Assembly (NCBI GenBank): GCA_963204835.1
Contig: CAUJHJ010000072.1
Coordinates: forward strand, 1 to 32,300
Length of the DNA: 32,300 nt
Direction of reading: 5' to 3'
DNA from: Pseudomonadota bacterium
GTDB taxonomy: Bacteria; Pseudomonadota; Gammaproteobacteria; Steroidobacterales; Steroidobacteraceae
Part shown: positions 1-8,305 of the stretch, one piece after another
Layout of the letters: each line of letters begins with the position of its first letter
How positions within the stretch are numbered: the first letter of the stretch is position 1
Position numbers and translations under genes: made by a program
The notes under the pieces: generated by a model
Told to the model about the DNA's origin: nothing
Databases searched by the model: none
The model's input: only the letters and a program-made list of their open reading frames with translations

Positions 1-1230
1 GGCGGCGTCGGCCTCCTCTACCTGTGGCTGGTTGCACCGTACCTGCTGCCGAAAGGCACCGCGGTCGTCGACACCTCGCCTCGGGTTTTCATCGCGCAGA
101 TGCGCGTCAAGGCCGGTGGCGCGGCGGACGGCGCGACCCTCGCCGAGGTCATCCGCAAGACCGGCGGAGCGATGAAGGTGAGGGCGGTGATCCGCGGCGC
201 AGGACTTGCGATCGTGCCGCTGCCCGACATCGAGCTGGCCGCCGGGGACCAGCTGCACCTGCGCGACACGCCGGAACGGCTGATGGAATATGCACGCGTG
301 CTGGGCGGCGACCTGTACTCCGACGACGTGCCGGTCGATGAACAGCATCCGCTCAAGGCGGGCGACCAGCAGACCGCCGAGCTTGTCGTCACGCCGGGCT
401 CGCTGCTCGCCGGCCGCACGCTCGACGAGGTCGATTTCGACGAGCGCTACCAGCTCGTCGCGCTCGCCCGCCACCGGCCTGGCGAGGGAGACGAGTGGGG
501 CCTGCGCGTGGCACGGCTGCAGGCGGAGCAGCTCGGCGTCGGCGACGTACTGCTCGTGCAAGGCCCGGCCGCGCAGATCGCCGCCGTGAAGCGCAGCGGC
601 GAACTTCTCGTGCTCGACGCCACGGCTGACGTTCCCGAGACCCGCAAGGCGCCGCTCGCGCTCGCGATCATGGCGATGATCGTGCTCGCGGCCTCGCTGC
701 GCATTGCGCCAGTCGCCATCGCAGCCCTCGTCGGCGTGCTGCTGATGGTATTCACCGGCTGCCTCAAGTGGCGCGACGCGACGCGCGCGCTCGATTCCTC
801 GATGATCTTCCTCACGGTCGCCGCGATCGCGCTGTCGCTCGCGCTCGTGCAGACGGGCGCCGCCGCCTTCCTCGCCGGCGGCCTCGTGGCCGCGACGGCC
901 TCGCTGCCACACCCGGCCATCCTCAGCGTCACCATGATCTGCATGGCCGTGCTCGCGAACTTCGTCTCGAACGGCGCGGCGGCCGTCATCGGCACGCCGA
1001 TCGCGATCGAGCTCGCGCGCCAGCTCGGGCTCGCGCCGGAGCCCTTCGTGCTCGCCGTGCTCTTCGGGGTCAACATGGGCTACGCGACCCCGCTCGCCGA
1101 CAACTGCAACCTGCTGGTGTTCAGCGCCGGCGGCTACCGCTTCAAGGACTTCGTGCGCGTCGGCGTGCCGCTCATGCTGATCATGTGGCTGACCCTGTCC
1201 TGGCTCCTGCCGCGCTACTATCCGCTATGA
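1..1230 (+). CDS. SLC13-type anion/sodium symporter with RCK_C domains, 5'-truncated
   Basis: The reading frame is open from the first base, so the N-terminus and first membrane segments lie outside the window; about 409 residues are visible. They begin with the end of a membrane helix (GLLYLWLVAPYLLP). Next come two soluble stretches of roughly 70 residues each that look like TrkA-C/RCK_C domains, and then a hydrophobic C-terminal half. Towards the end, VSNGAAAVIGTPIAIELA and the following ATPLADNCNLLVFSAGGYRF resemble the substrate/cation-binding loops of the divalent anion:sodium symporter (SLC13/CitT/ArsB-like) family. Proteins of this architecture move sulfate, dicarboxylates or similar anions across the inner membrane, and the substrate cannot be told from sequence. 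The stop lies 26 bp before the downstream sugar porter start. Confidence 0.85.
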   Translation, partial: GGVGLLYLWLVAPYLLPKGTAVVDTSPRVFIAQMRVKAGGAADGATLAEVIRKTGGAMKVRAVIRGAGLAIVPLPDIELAAGDQLHLRDTPERLMEYARVLGGDLYSDDVPVDEQHPLKAGDQQTAELVVTPGSLLAGRTLDEVDFDERYQLVALARHRPGEGDEWGLRVARLQAEQLGVGDVLLVQGPAAQIAAVKRSGELLVLDATADVPETRKAPLALAIMAMIVLAASLRIAPVAIAALVGVLLMVFTGCLKWRDATRALDSSMIFLTVAAIALSLALVQTGAAAFLAGGLVAATASLPHPAILSVTMICMAVLANFVSNGAAAVIGTPIAIELARQLGLAPEPFVLAVLFGVNMGYATPLADNCNLLVFSAGGYRFKDFVRVGVPLMLIMWLTLSWLLPRYYPL

Positions 1231-1256
1231 TGGCCGCAAATTCCGGGGGGCCTGGC

Positions 1257-2666
1257 ATGGACAAGTCACTGGTCGCACGGACCAACATCGGCTTCATCGC
1301 GGCGATCGTCGCAGTGGCGACGATCGGCGGTTTCATGTTCGGATATGACAGCGGTGTCATAAACGGCACCCAGGAGGGCCTCAACAAGGCCTTCGAGCTG
1401 AGCAAGCTCGGCACGGGCCTCAATGTCGGGGCGATCCTGATCGGCTGTGCCATCGGCGCCTATGCGGCCGGGCGCCTCGCCGACATGATGGGGCGGCGCG
1501 GCGTGATGATGGTCTCCGCAGTGTTGTTCGTCGCGAGTGCGCTCGCGGCCGGGGCGGCCGACAGCTCCGCGCAGTTCATCGTCGCGCGCATCATCGGCGG
1601 ATTCGGCGTCGGGGCCGCGAGCGTGCTCTCGCCGGTCTACATCAGCGAAGTGACGCCAGCCAGCATCCGCGGGCGGCTCTCGAGCCTGCAGCAGATCATG
1701 ATCATCATCGGCCTCACCGGGGCCTTCGTCGTCAACTATGCGCTCGCGCATTACGCCGGCGGTTCGACCGCCGAGTTCTGGTCGGGCTTCCCCGCCTGGC
1801 GCTGGATGTTCTGGATGCAGTTCATTCCGGCGACCGTCTACTTCCTCGCCCTGCTCTCGATCCCGGAAAGCCCGCGCTACCTCATGATGAAGGGCCGGGA
1901 GCAGGACGCCCGGCGCGTGCTCACGCGCCTGTTCGGCGCCACCGAGGCGGACAGCAAGGTGCAGGAAATCCGCGTCTCGCTCGCCGCCGACCACCACCGC
2001 CCGCAGCTCTCGGACCTGCTCGATCGCCACACGGGCCGGGTACGCGCGGTCGTCTGGGCCGGCATCGGCCTCGCCGTCTTCCAGCAGCTCGTCGGCATCA
2101 ACATCGTCTTCTACTACGGCGCGGTGCTGTGGCAGTCGGTCGGCTTCAGCGAGGACGACGCGCTCAAGATCAACATCCTCTCCGGTTCGCTCTCGATCGT
2201 CGCCTGCCTCGTGACCGTGTTCGTGATCGACCGGATCGGCCGCAAGCCGATCCTGCTGATCGGCTCGGCCGGCATGGCGGTCACGCTCGCGATCGTCGCG
2301 GCGAGCTTCGCCACCGCGGACCTCGTCGACGGCGGCCTCAAGCTGTCGGACGACGCGGGCCTCGTCGCGCTCATCTCCGCCAACGCCTACGTGGTGTTCT
2401 TCAACTTCAGCTGGGGCCCGGTGATGTGGGTGATGCTCGGCGAGATGTTCCCGAACCAGATCCGCGGTTCGGCGCTCGCCGTGGCGGGCTTCGCCCAGTG
2501 GATCGCGAATTTCGCGATCAGCGTCAGCTTCCCGGCGCTCGCCGCCTCGGTCGGCCTCGTCGTCACCTACGGCTTCTATGCCGCGAGCGCCTTCGTGTCG
2601 TTTTTCTTCGTGCGCTCGCTGGTGCGCGAGACGCGCGGCCTCGAACTCGAACAGATGCGGGGCTAG
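1257..2666 (+). CDS. MFS sugar porter (XylE/GalP-like)
   Basis: A 469-residue major facilitator protein with about 12 predicted membrane helices. Sugar-porter signatures are visible in order: GYDSGVINGTQ in helix 1, GRLADMMGRRG in loop 2-3, PESPRYLM before the central loop, QQLVGINIVFYYG in helix 7, DRIGRKP in loop 8-9, SWGPVMWVMLGEMFPNQIRG in helix 10 and ETRGLELEQM at the end. Family knowledge predicts proton-coupled uptake of a hexose or pentose, but the substrate is not determinable here. The ATG at 1257 was chosen because a G-run at 1245-1250 lies 6 bp upstream. An in-frame ATG at 1227 overlaps the previous stop and would add 10 residues. It converges on the ABC permease with only 9 bp between stops. 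Confidence 0.9.
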   Translation: MDKSLVARTNIGFIAAIVAVATIGGFMFGYDSGVINGTQEGLNKAFELSKLGTGLNVGAILIGCAIGAYAAGRLADMMGRRGVMMVSAVLFVASALAAGAADSSAQFIVARIIGGFGVGAASVLSPVYISEVTPASIRGRLSSLQQIMIIIGLTGAFVVNYALAHYAGGSTAEFWSGFPAWRWMFWMQFIPATVYFLALLSIPESPRYLMMKGREQDARRVLTRLFGATEADSKVQEIRVSLAADHHRPQLSDLLDRHTGRVRAVVWAGIGLAVFQQLVGINIVFYYGAVLWQSVGFSEDDALKINILSGSLSIVACLVTVFVIDRIGRKPILLIGSAGMAVTLAIVAASFATADLVDGGLKLSDDAGLVALISANAYVVFFNFSWGPVMWVMLGEMFPNQIRGSALAVAGFAQWIANFAISVSFPALAASVGLVVTYGFYAASAFVSFFFVRSLVRETRGLELEQMRG

Positions 2667-2675
2667 CGGGCGCGG

Positions 2676-3488
2676 CTACTCGCGCATGCCGACGCCGCGG
2701 TTCATCAGCATTACCGCGATCGCGAACATCACGACCGCGAACGCCAGCATCAGCGTGAACGCGAGCGCGATGTTGACGTCCGAGGTGCCGAGGAAGCCGT
2801 AGCGGAACGCGTTCACCATGTGCAGGATCGGGTTCGCGTAGGAGAGCTGCTGCGCCCAGTTCGGCAGCAGCGAGATCGAGAAGAACACGCCGCCGAAGTA
2901 GGTGAGCGGCGTCAGCACGAACGACGGGATCCAGTTCACCTGCTCGAAGTTCTTGGCGAACATCGCATTGAGGAAGCCACCGAGCGAGAACACGATCGCG
3001 GTGAGCAGCACCGCGCCGACGATGATCGCGAAGTGGTGGATCGAAAGTTTCGCGAACAGCAGCGAGATCACCGTGACCACCGCGCCAACCAGCAGCCCGC
3101 GCACCACGCCACCGCCGACATAGCCGGTGACGATCACCCAGTTCGGCAGCGGCGAGACGAGCATCTCCTCGACGTGTTTGCTGAATTTCGCGCCGAAGAA
3201 CGACGACACGACGTTCGCGTAGGAGTTGGTGATCACCGCCATCATGATGAGGCCGGGGGCGATGAACTGCATGTAGCCGACGCCGCCCATGCTGCCGATG
3301 CGCCGCCCGATCAGCGCGCCGAAGATCACGAAATACAGCGTCGCGGTCACGGCGGACGGCACGACCGTCTGGCCCCAGATGCGGATGATCCGGTCGAACT
3401 CGCGCACGATGATGGTCTTGAATCCGACCCAGCGGGCCTGGGCGGCATGCGGCGCGGACAGCATGGCCGGGGCGGCGGCGTCGCTCAT
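2676..3488 (-). CDS. ABC-2 type transporter permease (YadH-like)
   Basis: A 270-residue integral membrane protein with six or so hydrophobic segments and the ABC-2 permease pattern: a cytoplasmic N-terminus (FKTIIVREFDRIIRIWGQTVVPS), the long conserved segment around HVEEMLVSPLPNWVIVTGY, and a C-terminal NPILHMVNAFRYGFLG motif. It matches the size and layout of E. coli YadH. It should pair with the adjacent ATPase to form an exporter of lipid, polysaccharide or drug-like substrate; the substrate is unknown. Its ATG overlaps the ATPase stop by 4 bp, so the two are almost certainly translated together. Confidence 0.9.
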   Translation of the reverse strand: MSDAAAPAMLSAPHAAQARWVGFKTIIVREFDRIIRIWGQTVVPSAVTATLYFVIFGALIGRRIGSMGGVGYMQFIAPGLIMMAVITNSYANVVSSFFGAKFSKHVEEMLVSPLPNWVIVTGYVGGGVVRGLLVGAVVTVISLLFAKLSIHHFAIIVGAVLLTAIVFSLGGFLNAMFAKNFEQVNWIPSFVLTPLTYFGGVFFSISLLPNWAQQLSYANPILHMVNAFRYGFLGTSDVNIALAFTLMLAFAVVMFAIAVMLMNRGVGMRE

Positions 3489-4459
3489 GGGTGCCCGCCG
3501 TGGCGCTGCCGCCCGCCGTGCGCCGCTGGCGGCGCGGTGGCGGCGGCGCCTCGCCCGTCGACGAGGCGCATGAAGATCTCCTCGAGCCGGTTCACCTTGT
3601 TGCGCATCGACACGACCTCGAGCCCCTGCGCGGCCAGCTGCGCGAAGATGGCGTTCACGCCCTGCTCCTGCGAGACCTCCACTTCGATCGTGTGGTCGTC
3701 CACGCGGGTGACGCGGTAACCGTCGATGTGCGGTGCGCCGCCGAGCGAATCACGCAGGTTCAGCACGAAGACCTCGCTCTTGAGCCGCCGCAGGAGGCTG
3801 CCCATGCGGTCGCGCTCGACGATCTGGCCGCCCGCGATGATCGCGATGTTGCGGCAGAGGGTTTCGGCCTCCTCGAGGTAATGGGTCGTCAGGATGATGG
3901 TGGTGCCCTGCGCATTGATCTCGCGCAGGAAGTCCCACATCGAACGGCGGATCTCGATGTCGACGCCCGCGGTAGGCTCATCGAGGATCAGGAGGCGCGG
4001 CTCGTGCACCAGCGCGCGCGCGATCATCAGGCGCCGCTTCATGCCGCCGGAGAGGGACCGCGACACGCTGTCGCGCCGCTCCCAGAGGGAGAGCTTGCGC
4101 AGGTAGTGCTCAGCCCGCTGCTTCGCGGCGCGGCGGCCGATGCCGTAGAAACCCGCCTGGTTGACGACGATGTCGAACGGCGTTTCCCACAAGTTGAAAT
4201 TGATTTCCTGGGGCACGACGCCGATGCAGGCCTTCGCCGCCTCGAGTTCGCGGTCGATATCGTGGCCAAAGACCTCGAGCCGGCCGGCCGTCTTGTTCAC
4301 GAGCGAGGTCGTGATGCCTATGAGGGTGGTCTTGCCGGCGCCGTTCGGGCCGAGCAGCGCGAAGAAATCGCCCTGCTCGACGTCGAGGTCGATGCCCTTC
4401 AGGGCCTGCACTCCGTTCTTGTAGGTCTTGGCGAGGCCGTGGGCTGAAAGCGCGTACAT
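3485..4459 (-). CDS. ABC transporter ATP-binding protein (YadG-like)
   Basis: A 324-residue ATPase. Walker A GPNGAGKT is at residues 37-44, signature LSGGM at 136-140, Walker B LLILDEP at 156-162, and the switch histidine in TTHYLEEAE near 193. After the nucleotide-binding domain comes a C-terminal domain of about 100 residues ending in an Ala/Gly/His-rich tail, typical of ABC-2 exporter ATPases such as YadG. The start at 4459 (MYALSAHGLAKTYK) fits the family; an in-frame ATG seven codons upstream would add a non-conserved extension. It lies 63 bp downstream of the FlhD-like gene on the same strand and may share its transcript. Confidence 0.92.
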   Translation of the reverse strand: MYALSAHGLAKTYKNGVQALKGIDLDVEQGDFFALLGPNGAGKTTLIGITTSLVNKTAGRLEVFGHDIDRELEAAKACIGVVPQEINFNLWETPFDIVVNQAGFYGIGRRAAKQRAEHYLRKLSLWERRDSVSRSLSGGMKRRLMIARALVHEPRLLILDEPTAGVDIEIRRSMWDFLREINAQGTTIILTTHYLEEAETLCRNIAIIAGGQIVERDRMGSLLRRLKSEVFVLNLRDSLGGAPHIDGYRVTRVDDHTIEVEVSQEQGVNAIFAQLAAQGLEVVSMRNKVNRLEEIFMRLVDGRGAAATAPPAAHGGRQRHGGHP

Positions 4460-4522
4460 GCGAGGCGCGAAGCGTAGCACAGGGCTGCGCCGCGGGCCGG
4501 GGCCGCCGCGACCGGCTGCCGG

Positions 4523-5137
4523 CTACGGCCGGCGCGCGGCTTGCCAGTACGGGGCGGCCAGCAGTTGCACGCCGCGCAGTCGGGCCAGCTCGAAGTCCGC
4601 CGGATCGGAGCTGACCGCCGCAGCGAGCAGGTGCCGCCAGACGTCGGGGCGACCGGCCCAGCGCGGGCGCAGGAAGCACGGGCTGCACTCCAGGCACTCG
4701 CCCAACTGGCGCAGGCTCAGGGCGGCGAGCCAGTCCGCCAGGTCGTCGGACAGCCCGAGGACGAGGCGGACGGCGAACCGCCTGGAACGCGCGAGATGCC
4801 ATGCGTAAGTGAGCGTGAGGTAGGACAGGCGCGGCAGGGCGTCCTCCGCAAACCAGTGCGCTTCGGCATGCCGCTCGCGCACGCCCTCCACCGCAGTGCA
4901 AGCGGCGGATGCAAACTCGTCGGCACCGATGTCGACCAACAGGAACGGGCAACCGGCGAGCCGCCCGCGCTGCGCTGCGGTGAGCGAGCGCCAGAGGCCC
5001 GCGGACTCGCGCAGGATGCCCGGCAACCCGTCCGGGTCGCCGCTGGCCCGCAAGGCCATCAGTTCGAGCGCGAGATCGTTGATCTCGGCCAGCGGCGCGA
5101 GAGCGGCGGACGCCGCGACGGCAGGCTCCGGCTGCAT
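4523..5137 (-). CDS. FlhD-like protein, apparently two FlhD-like halves in tandem
   Basis: A 204-residue protein with no transmembrane segment or signal peptide. The second half (about 104-170) follows the FlhD pattern well: LSYLTL near the start, LGLSDDLADWLAALSLRQL matching the FlhD stretch where LG(I/V) is followed by a helix and a (A/G)L(T/S)xxQ motif, and then CFLRPRW with a downstream W and LL as in FlhD. The first half (about 18-75) repeats a weaker version: INDLALELMAL, GLWRSLTAAQRGRLAG and PFLLVDIGAD. FlhD itself is about 105-120 residues, so the length fits a duplicated fold. The divergent neighbour is FlhC-like, which supports the assignment by context. In FlhD4C2 the FlhD subunits form dimers, so a tandem FlhD could act as a built-in dimer. 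This is my inference from pattern matching. The C-terminal half is more secure than the N-terminal half, and the target genes are unknown. Confidence 0.6.
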   Translation of the reverse strand: MQPEPAVAASAALAPLAEINDLALELMALRASGDPDGLPGILRESAGLWRSLTAAQRGRLAGCPFLLVDIGADEFASAACTAVEGVRERHAEAHWFAEDALPRLSYLTLTYAWHLARSRRFAVRLVLGLSDDLADWLAALSLRQLGECLECSPCFLRPRWAGRPDVWRHLLAAAVSSDPADFELARLRGVQLLAAPYWQAARRP

Positions 5138-5166
5138 ATTTCCCCCTGTTCGCGCCCGATATTGCC

Positions 5167-5217
5167 CCCAAATTGGACTTCAAAGCCACCCGCAAATTTG
5201 GGATATTTGTACCAAAT
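5167..5217. promoter_or_regulatory. Inverted-repeat cluster between divergent FlhD-like and FlhC-like genes
   Basis: CCCAAATTGG at 5167-5176 is repeated in inverted orientation as CAAATTTGGG at 5193-5202 (9 of 10 positions pair). Immediately after, ATTTG-TAC-CAAAT at 5205-5217 is a perfect 5-bp inverted repeat around a 3-bp centre. The block is strikingly AT-rich for this genome and lies in the 110-bp spacer from which both genes would be transcribed. A regulatory operator, possibly autoregulatory, is the simplest reading. I could not place convincing -35/-10 pairs for either gene. Confidence 0.5.
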
Positions 5218-5247
5218 CGGTTCTGGCGTCACAGGGAGTGGATTGCC

Positions 5248-5898
5248 ATGCGAGTCACCGACGACCGGTACTGCCGCGACCGCCTGCGCTTCGACCTCGC
5301 CCTGCGGCTGATCGGCCACGAAGCGCGCACCCGCACTATCCGCGCCTGGACGGGCCTCACCGAAGACCGGGTGCGCAAGCTCTACCGTACCTATGTGGCG
5401 GAACACCCCGGCCAGCCGGTCGCGCGCCGTCGCGGCAAGTCGCCGCAGCGCTGCAGCTATTTCCTGCGTTCGCCGCGCGTGCAGCAGGAAGCGGCGGTGC
5501 TGGCCGGCCTCCTTTGCATGGCGGGCATCGTGCGGCGCGAGTTGCGCCTCGATCCGCGGGCGCTATCGGTCGCGCAGGGCGAGCTGCTCTGCATCGCCTA
5601 CGAAGCCTATCTCGCGCTCGTGGCGCAGCCGAGCATTTCATTCGAGCACGCGGCTTTCCTCGTCATCGCGCTCGGCCGCGGTGACGAACTGTCGCTGCGC
5701 CACTGTGGCGAGTGCGGGGCCCTCACCCTGGCCGACAGTTACGTGCTGCGCGCGGTCGCCTGTTGCGTGTGCTCCGGCACCTGCGCCGCACACCCGTCCG
5801 TCCCACCCGCCATCCGGCTCGAGCGCGGGCGGAAGCTGCCGGCCGCGGCCCGAGGCACGCCCGTCCCGGCGCAACTCACCCCGATCGACCGGCGCTGA
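5248..5898 (+). CDS. FlhC-like transcriptional regulator
   Basis: 216 residues; E. coli FlhC has 192. The N-terminal part (RFDLALRLIGHEARTRTI, then TGLTEDRVRKLYR) follows the FlhC pattern of a helical segment plus a helix-turn-helix-like LS/TxxRLxKLY motif. The middle carries the FlhC-like IAYEAYLALV stretch. The C-terminal part has the zinc-site arrangement C153-x2-C156 and C172-x2-C175 within HCGECGALTL and ACCVC, as in FlhC. FlhC with FlhD activates class-2 flagellar and other promoters; no flagellar genes are in this window. The ATG at 5248 was chosen because AGGGAG at 5233-5238 sits 9 bp upstream and homology begins right after; the frame is open further upstream without resemblance to FlhC. 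The partner is probably the divergent FlhD-like gene. Confidence 0.75.
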   Translation: MRVTDDRYCRDRLRFDLALRLIGHEARTRTIRAWTGLTEDRVRKLYRTYVAEHPGQPVARRRGKSPQRCSYFLRSPRVQQEAAVLAGLLCMAGIVRRELRLDPRALSVAQGELLCIAYEAYLALVAQPSISFEHAAFLVIALGRGDELSLRHCGECGALTLADSYVLRAVACCVCSGTCAAHPSVPPAIRLERGRKLPAAARGTPVPAQLTPIDRR

Positions 5899-5910
5899 GG
5901 CCCCACACCT

Positions 5911-5916
5911 TATAAT
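5911..5916 (+). promoter_or_regulatory. Perfect -10 element before nudC
   Basis: TATAAT lies 21 bp before the nudC ATG, immediately after the end of the FlhC-like gene. Transcription would start near 5923, leaving a leader of only about 15 nt. No good -35 hexamer is visible at 16-18 bp spacing, so an activator or another sigma contact may be needed. Confidence 0.45.
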
Positions 5917-5937
5917 GGGGCGCCTGCGGGTGCCCCG

Positions 5938-6873
5938 ATGCCAAACCAGCCCAAATCGCTCAATCTTTTTGCCGGGCCTTACCTCGACAGGAATGCCTGG
6001 GAGCGCGAGGACGTGGCCTGGTTCGAGGCCGCCCGGCGCGACCACGGCACGCGCTACCTGCTCGCGCGCGGCACGGCCCACCTCGTCGTGCATGAGCCGT
6101 CGCCCCACGTCGTGTTCCTCGGCGGCGACGACCCGCGCATCGCGTTTGCGCAGGAGCGCCAGTCCATCCTGCTCGGCTGGTTTGAAGGGGCCCGCTGCGT
6201 GCTGGTGGAGGAGGAGACCGGAACGGGCGACGCAGGTGCCACCGCCCCCGATGGCCGCTTCGAGGAACTGCGGCCCCTCTCCGCCGAGCTGCCCGAGCGC
6301 GAGGCGGGCCTGCTCGCCTACGCACGCGCGCTCACGATCTGGCGCATGCGCCACCGCTACTGCGGCAGTTGTGGCTCGCCCACCCGCCCGACGCGCGCCG
6401 GCCACGTGCTCGCCTGCTCGAACCGCGCCTGCGGCCAGGAGATGTTCCCGCGCATCGACCCCGCGATCATCGTTCTCGTGACGGATGGCGAGCGCGCGCT
6501 GCTCGGGCGCCAGGCGAGCTGGCCCGCGGGCCGTTATTCGACCATCGCGGGTTTTGTCGAGCCCGGGGAAAGCGTCGAGGATGCGGTCGCGCGCGAGGTG
6601 GCCGAGGAGACCGGCGTCGCGGTCGGGGAGATCAGCTATCACTCCTCGCAACCATGGCCGTTTCCTTCCTCGCTGATGCTTGGGTTCCACGCACGGGCGA
6701 CGCACAGCGCCATCACGCGCCACGACGGCGAACTCGAGGACGCACAATGGTTCACGCGGGCCGAGATTGCGTCGGGGCACCCGAAGGTCGGTGCGCGCAG
6801 CTCGATCTCATGGCGGCTGATCGAAGCGTGGTTCAACGCCGGCTGGCCCGCGCCACTCGCGCAGGTGCGCTGA
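5938..6873 (+). CDS. nudC: NAD(H) pyrophosphatase (NudC family)
   Basis: 311 residues. The enzyme hydrolyses NADH/NAD+ to NMN(H) and AMP and in this family can also remove NAD caps from RNA. A zinc ribbon is visible with C142, C145, C160 and C165 (CGSCG and ACSNRACG). The Nudix box spans 205-227, starting GFVEPGESVEDA and ending REVAEETGV, so the GX5EX7REUXEEXGU pattern is complete. The NudC-specific SQPWPFP motif is at 237-243. The N-terminal 130 residues form the usual NUDIX-like domain. Its TGA overlaps the ATG of the next membrane-protein gene by 1 bp. Confidence 0.95.
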   Translation: MPNQPKSLNLFAGPYLDRNAWEREDVAWFEAARRDHGTRYLLARGTAHLVVHEPSPHVVFLGGDDPRIAFAQERQSILLGWFEGARCVLVEEETGTGDAGATAPDGRFEELRPLSAELPEREAGLLAYARALTIWRMRHRYCGSCGSPTRPTRAGHVLACSNRACGQEMFPRIDPAIIVLVTDGERALLGRQASWPAGRYSTIAGFVEPGESVEDAVAREVAEETGVAVGEISYHSSQPWPFPSSLMLGFHARATHSAITRHDGELEDAQWFTRAEIASGHPKVGARSSISWRLIEAWFNAGWPAPLAQVR

Positions 6874-7448
6874 TGGACGGGGAAGCATCCGCGGCGCTGC
6901 TCTCGATCGCGCTCGGCATCGGCCTTGCGGCCGCGGTGGGCCTGCGCGTGTTCCTGCCGCTGCTGATCCTCGGCCTTGCCGGCGCGACCGGCCACATTGC
7001 GCTCGCGCCGGCGTTCGCCTGGCTCACGGAAACGCCTGCGCTCGTGATGCTGGCCGTCGCGACCGTCCTCGAAGTGCTGGCCTACCATGTGCCGGGGCTC
7101 GACAACCTGCTCGACACGATCGCCACGCCCGTCGCGATAGCCGCGGGCGCCATCGCCGCCGCTGCCGTGATGACCGACCTGCCGCCGATCGTGCGATGGA
7201 CCACCGCCGTGATCGCCGGTGGCGGCGTCGCCGGCCTCACGCAAGGACTGACTACGGCATTGCGCGCGAAGTCGACGGCCCTGACGGGCGGGCTCGGCAA
7301 CGGCGCGCTGGCCACCGGCGAAGCCGGCGGCGCCATCGTACTCGCGGTTCTCGCGATCGCGGCGCCGGTCCTGGCGGCCGGGGTCGTTGTCCTTGTCATC
7401 TGGCTCGCCGTCCGGCTCACCCGCCGCCTGCTGCGCGCGGCTCGCTGA
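6873..7448 (+). CDS. DUF4126-like membrane protein
   Basis: 191 residues with four to five hydrophobic segments, rich in Ala and Gly. It carries the pattern of DUF4126 proteins: GLRVFLPLLILGL in the first helix, VLEVLAYHVPGLDNLLDTIATPVAIAAGAI in the middle, and TGGLGNGALATGEAGGAIVL before the last helices. No function is established for the family as far as I know. The start overlaps the nudC stop (TGATG), so it is co-translated with nudC, and the NRDE gene follows 10 bp downstream. Confidence 0.7.
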   Translation: MDGEASAALLSIALGIGLAAAVGLRVFLPLLILGLAGATGHIALAPAFAWLTETPALVMLAVATVLEVLAYHVPGLDNLLDTIATPVAIAAGAIAAAAVMTDLPPIVRWTTAVIAGGGVAGLTQGLTTALRAKSTALTGGLGNGALATGEAGGAIVLAVLAIAAPVLAAGVVVLVIWLAVRLTRRLLRAAR

Positions 7449-7458
7449 GGAACACGCG

Positions 7459-8271
7459 ATGTGCCTCGCCGTGCTCGCGTGGCGGGTCCATCCACGCTAC
7501 CGGCTGATCGTTGCGGCGAACCGCGACGAGTACCACGCGCGCCCGACAACACCACTTGCCGCCTGGGGCGACCCGCCGATCCTCGCCGGACGCGACCTCG
7601 AAGCGGGCGGCACCTGGCTCGGCGTCGATCGCGGCCGGCGCTTCGGCCTCGTGACGAATTTCCGCGAGATGGCGCAGCGGCCTGCAGGTTCGCCTTCCCG
7701 GGGCGCTCTGATTCCGGACTGGCTGGCAAGCACCGGCAGTGCGGAAAACTATCTCGCGGGCCTCGCGGGCCGCGCCGGGCGATTCGCGGGCTTCAATCTG
7801 CTGATCGCCGACCGCGAAGGGCTTTTCTATGCCTCCAATCGCGGCGCGGACCTTGCGCGCACCCTTGCGCCCGGCGTGTACGGTCTCGCGAACCACGCAC
7901 TCGATGCGCCCTGGCCCAAGCTGCTGCGGGTACGGCGCGGCTTCGGACGCTGGCTCGCCCTCCCGGCGTATCTGCAGTCGCTCTTCGCGCTGCTCGCCGA
8001 TCGCGAGCCCGTCCCCGGCGACGACCTCCCGCAAACCGGCCTGTCTCCCGAATGGGAGCGGGCGCTGTCGGCGCCCTTCGTCGTTCACGATCGCTACGGC
8101 ACCCGCTGCTCGACCGTCGTTGCGATCGGCCACGACGACAGCCTCGAGATCCTCGAGCGGTCCTTCGGCGAAGACGGCGACCCATCGGGCATGGCTTCGT
8201 TCCGGCTGCCGCCCGGTGCATGGCCGCCCGCGGAGGGCAGCGGGAACCCGCCCGCGCCCGCGCAACTCTGA
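7459..8271 (+). CDS. NRDE/TANGO2 family protein
   Basis: 270 residues starting MCLAVLAW and carrying the namesake NRDE motif at 21-24 within AANRDEYHARP. Other family blocks visible are AGRDLEAGGTWLGV, FGLVTNFRE, FNLLIADREG and YGLANHALDAPWPK. Cys2 after the initiator Met, as in N-terminal-nucleophile-like members, is present. The molecular role of TANGO2/NRDE proteins is not firmly established; heme handling and metabolic repair roles have been proposed. The ATG at 7459 fits the conserved N-terminus; a GAGG 9 bp upstream is a plausible ribosome site. It probably belongs to the nudC transcription unit. Confidence 0.88.
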   Translation: MCLAVLAWRVHPRYRLIVAANRDEYHARPTTPLAAWGDPPILAGRDLEAGGTWLGVDRGRRFGLVTNFREMAQRPAGSPSRGALIPDWLASTGSAENYLAGLAGRAGRFAGFNLLIADREGLFYASNRGADLARTLAPGVYGLANHALDAPWPKLLRVRRGFGRWLALPAYLQSLFALLADREPVPGDDLPQTGLSPEWERALSAPFVVHDRYGTRCSTVVAIGHDDSLEILERSFGEDGDPSGMASFRLPPGAWPPAEGSGNPPAPAQL

Positions 8272-8305
8272 TTAAACTCTGCCAACCTTTTTCCGCCCGG
8301 GCGCA

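Noticed and set aside
4460..4522. Terminator between the FlhD-like gene and the ABC ATPase
   Set aside because: The stretch is very GC-rich with partial symmetry (GGCCG and CGGCC) but lacks a clean stem and a T-run, so co-transcription cannot be excluded.
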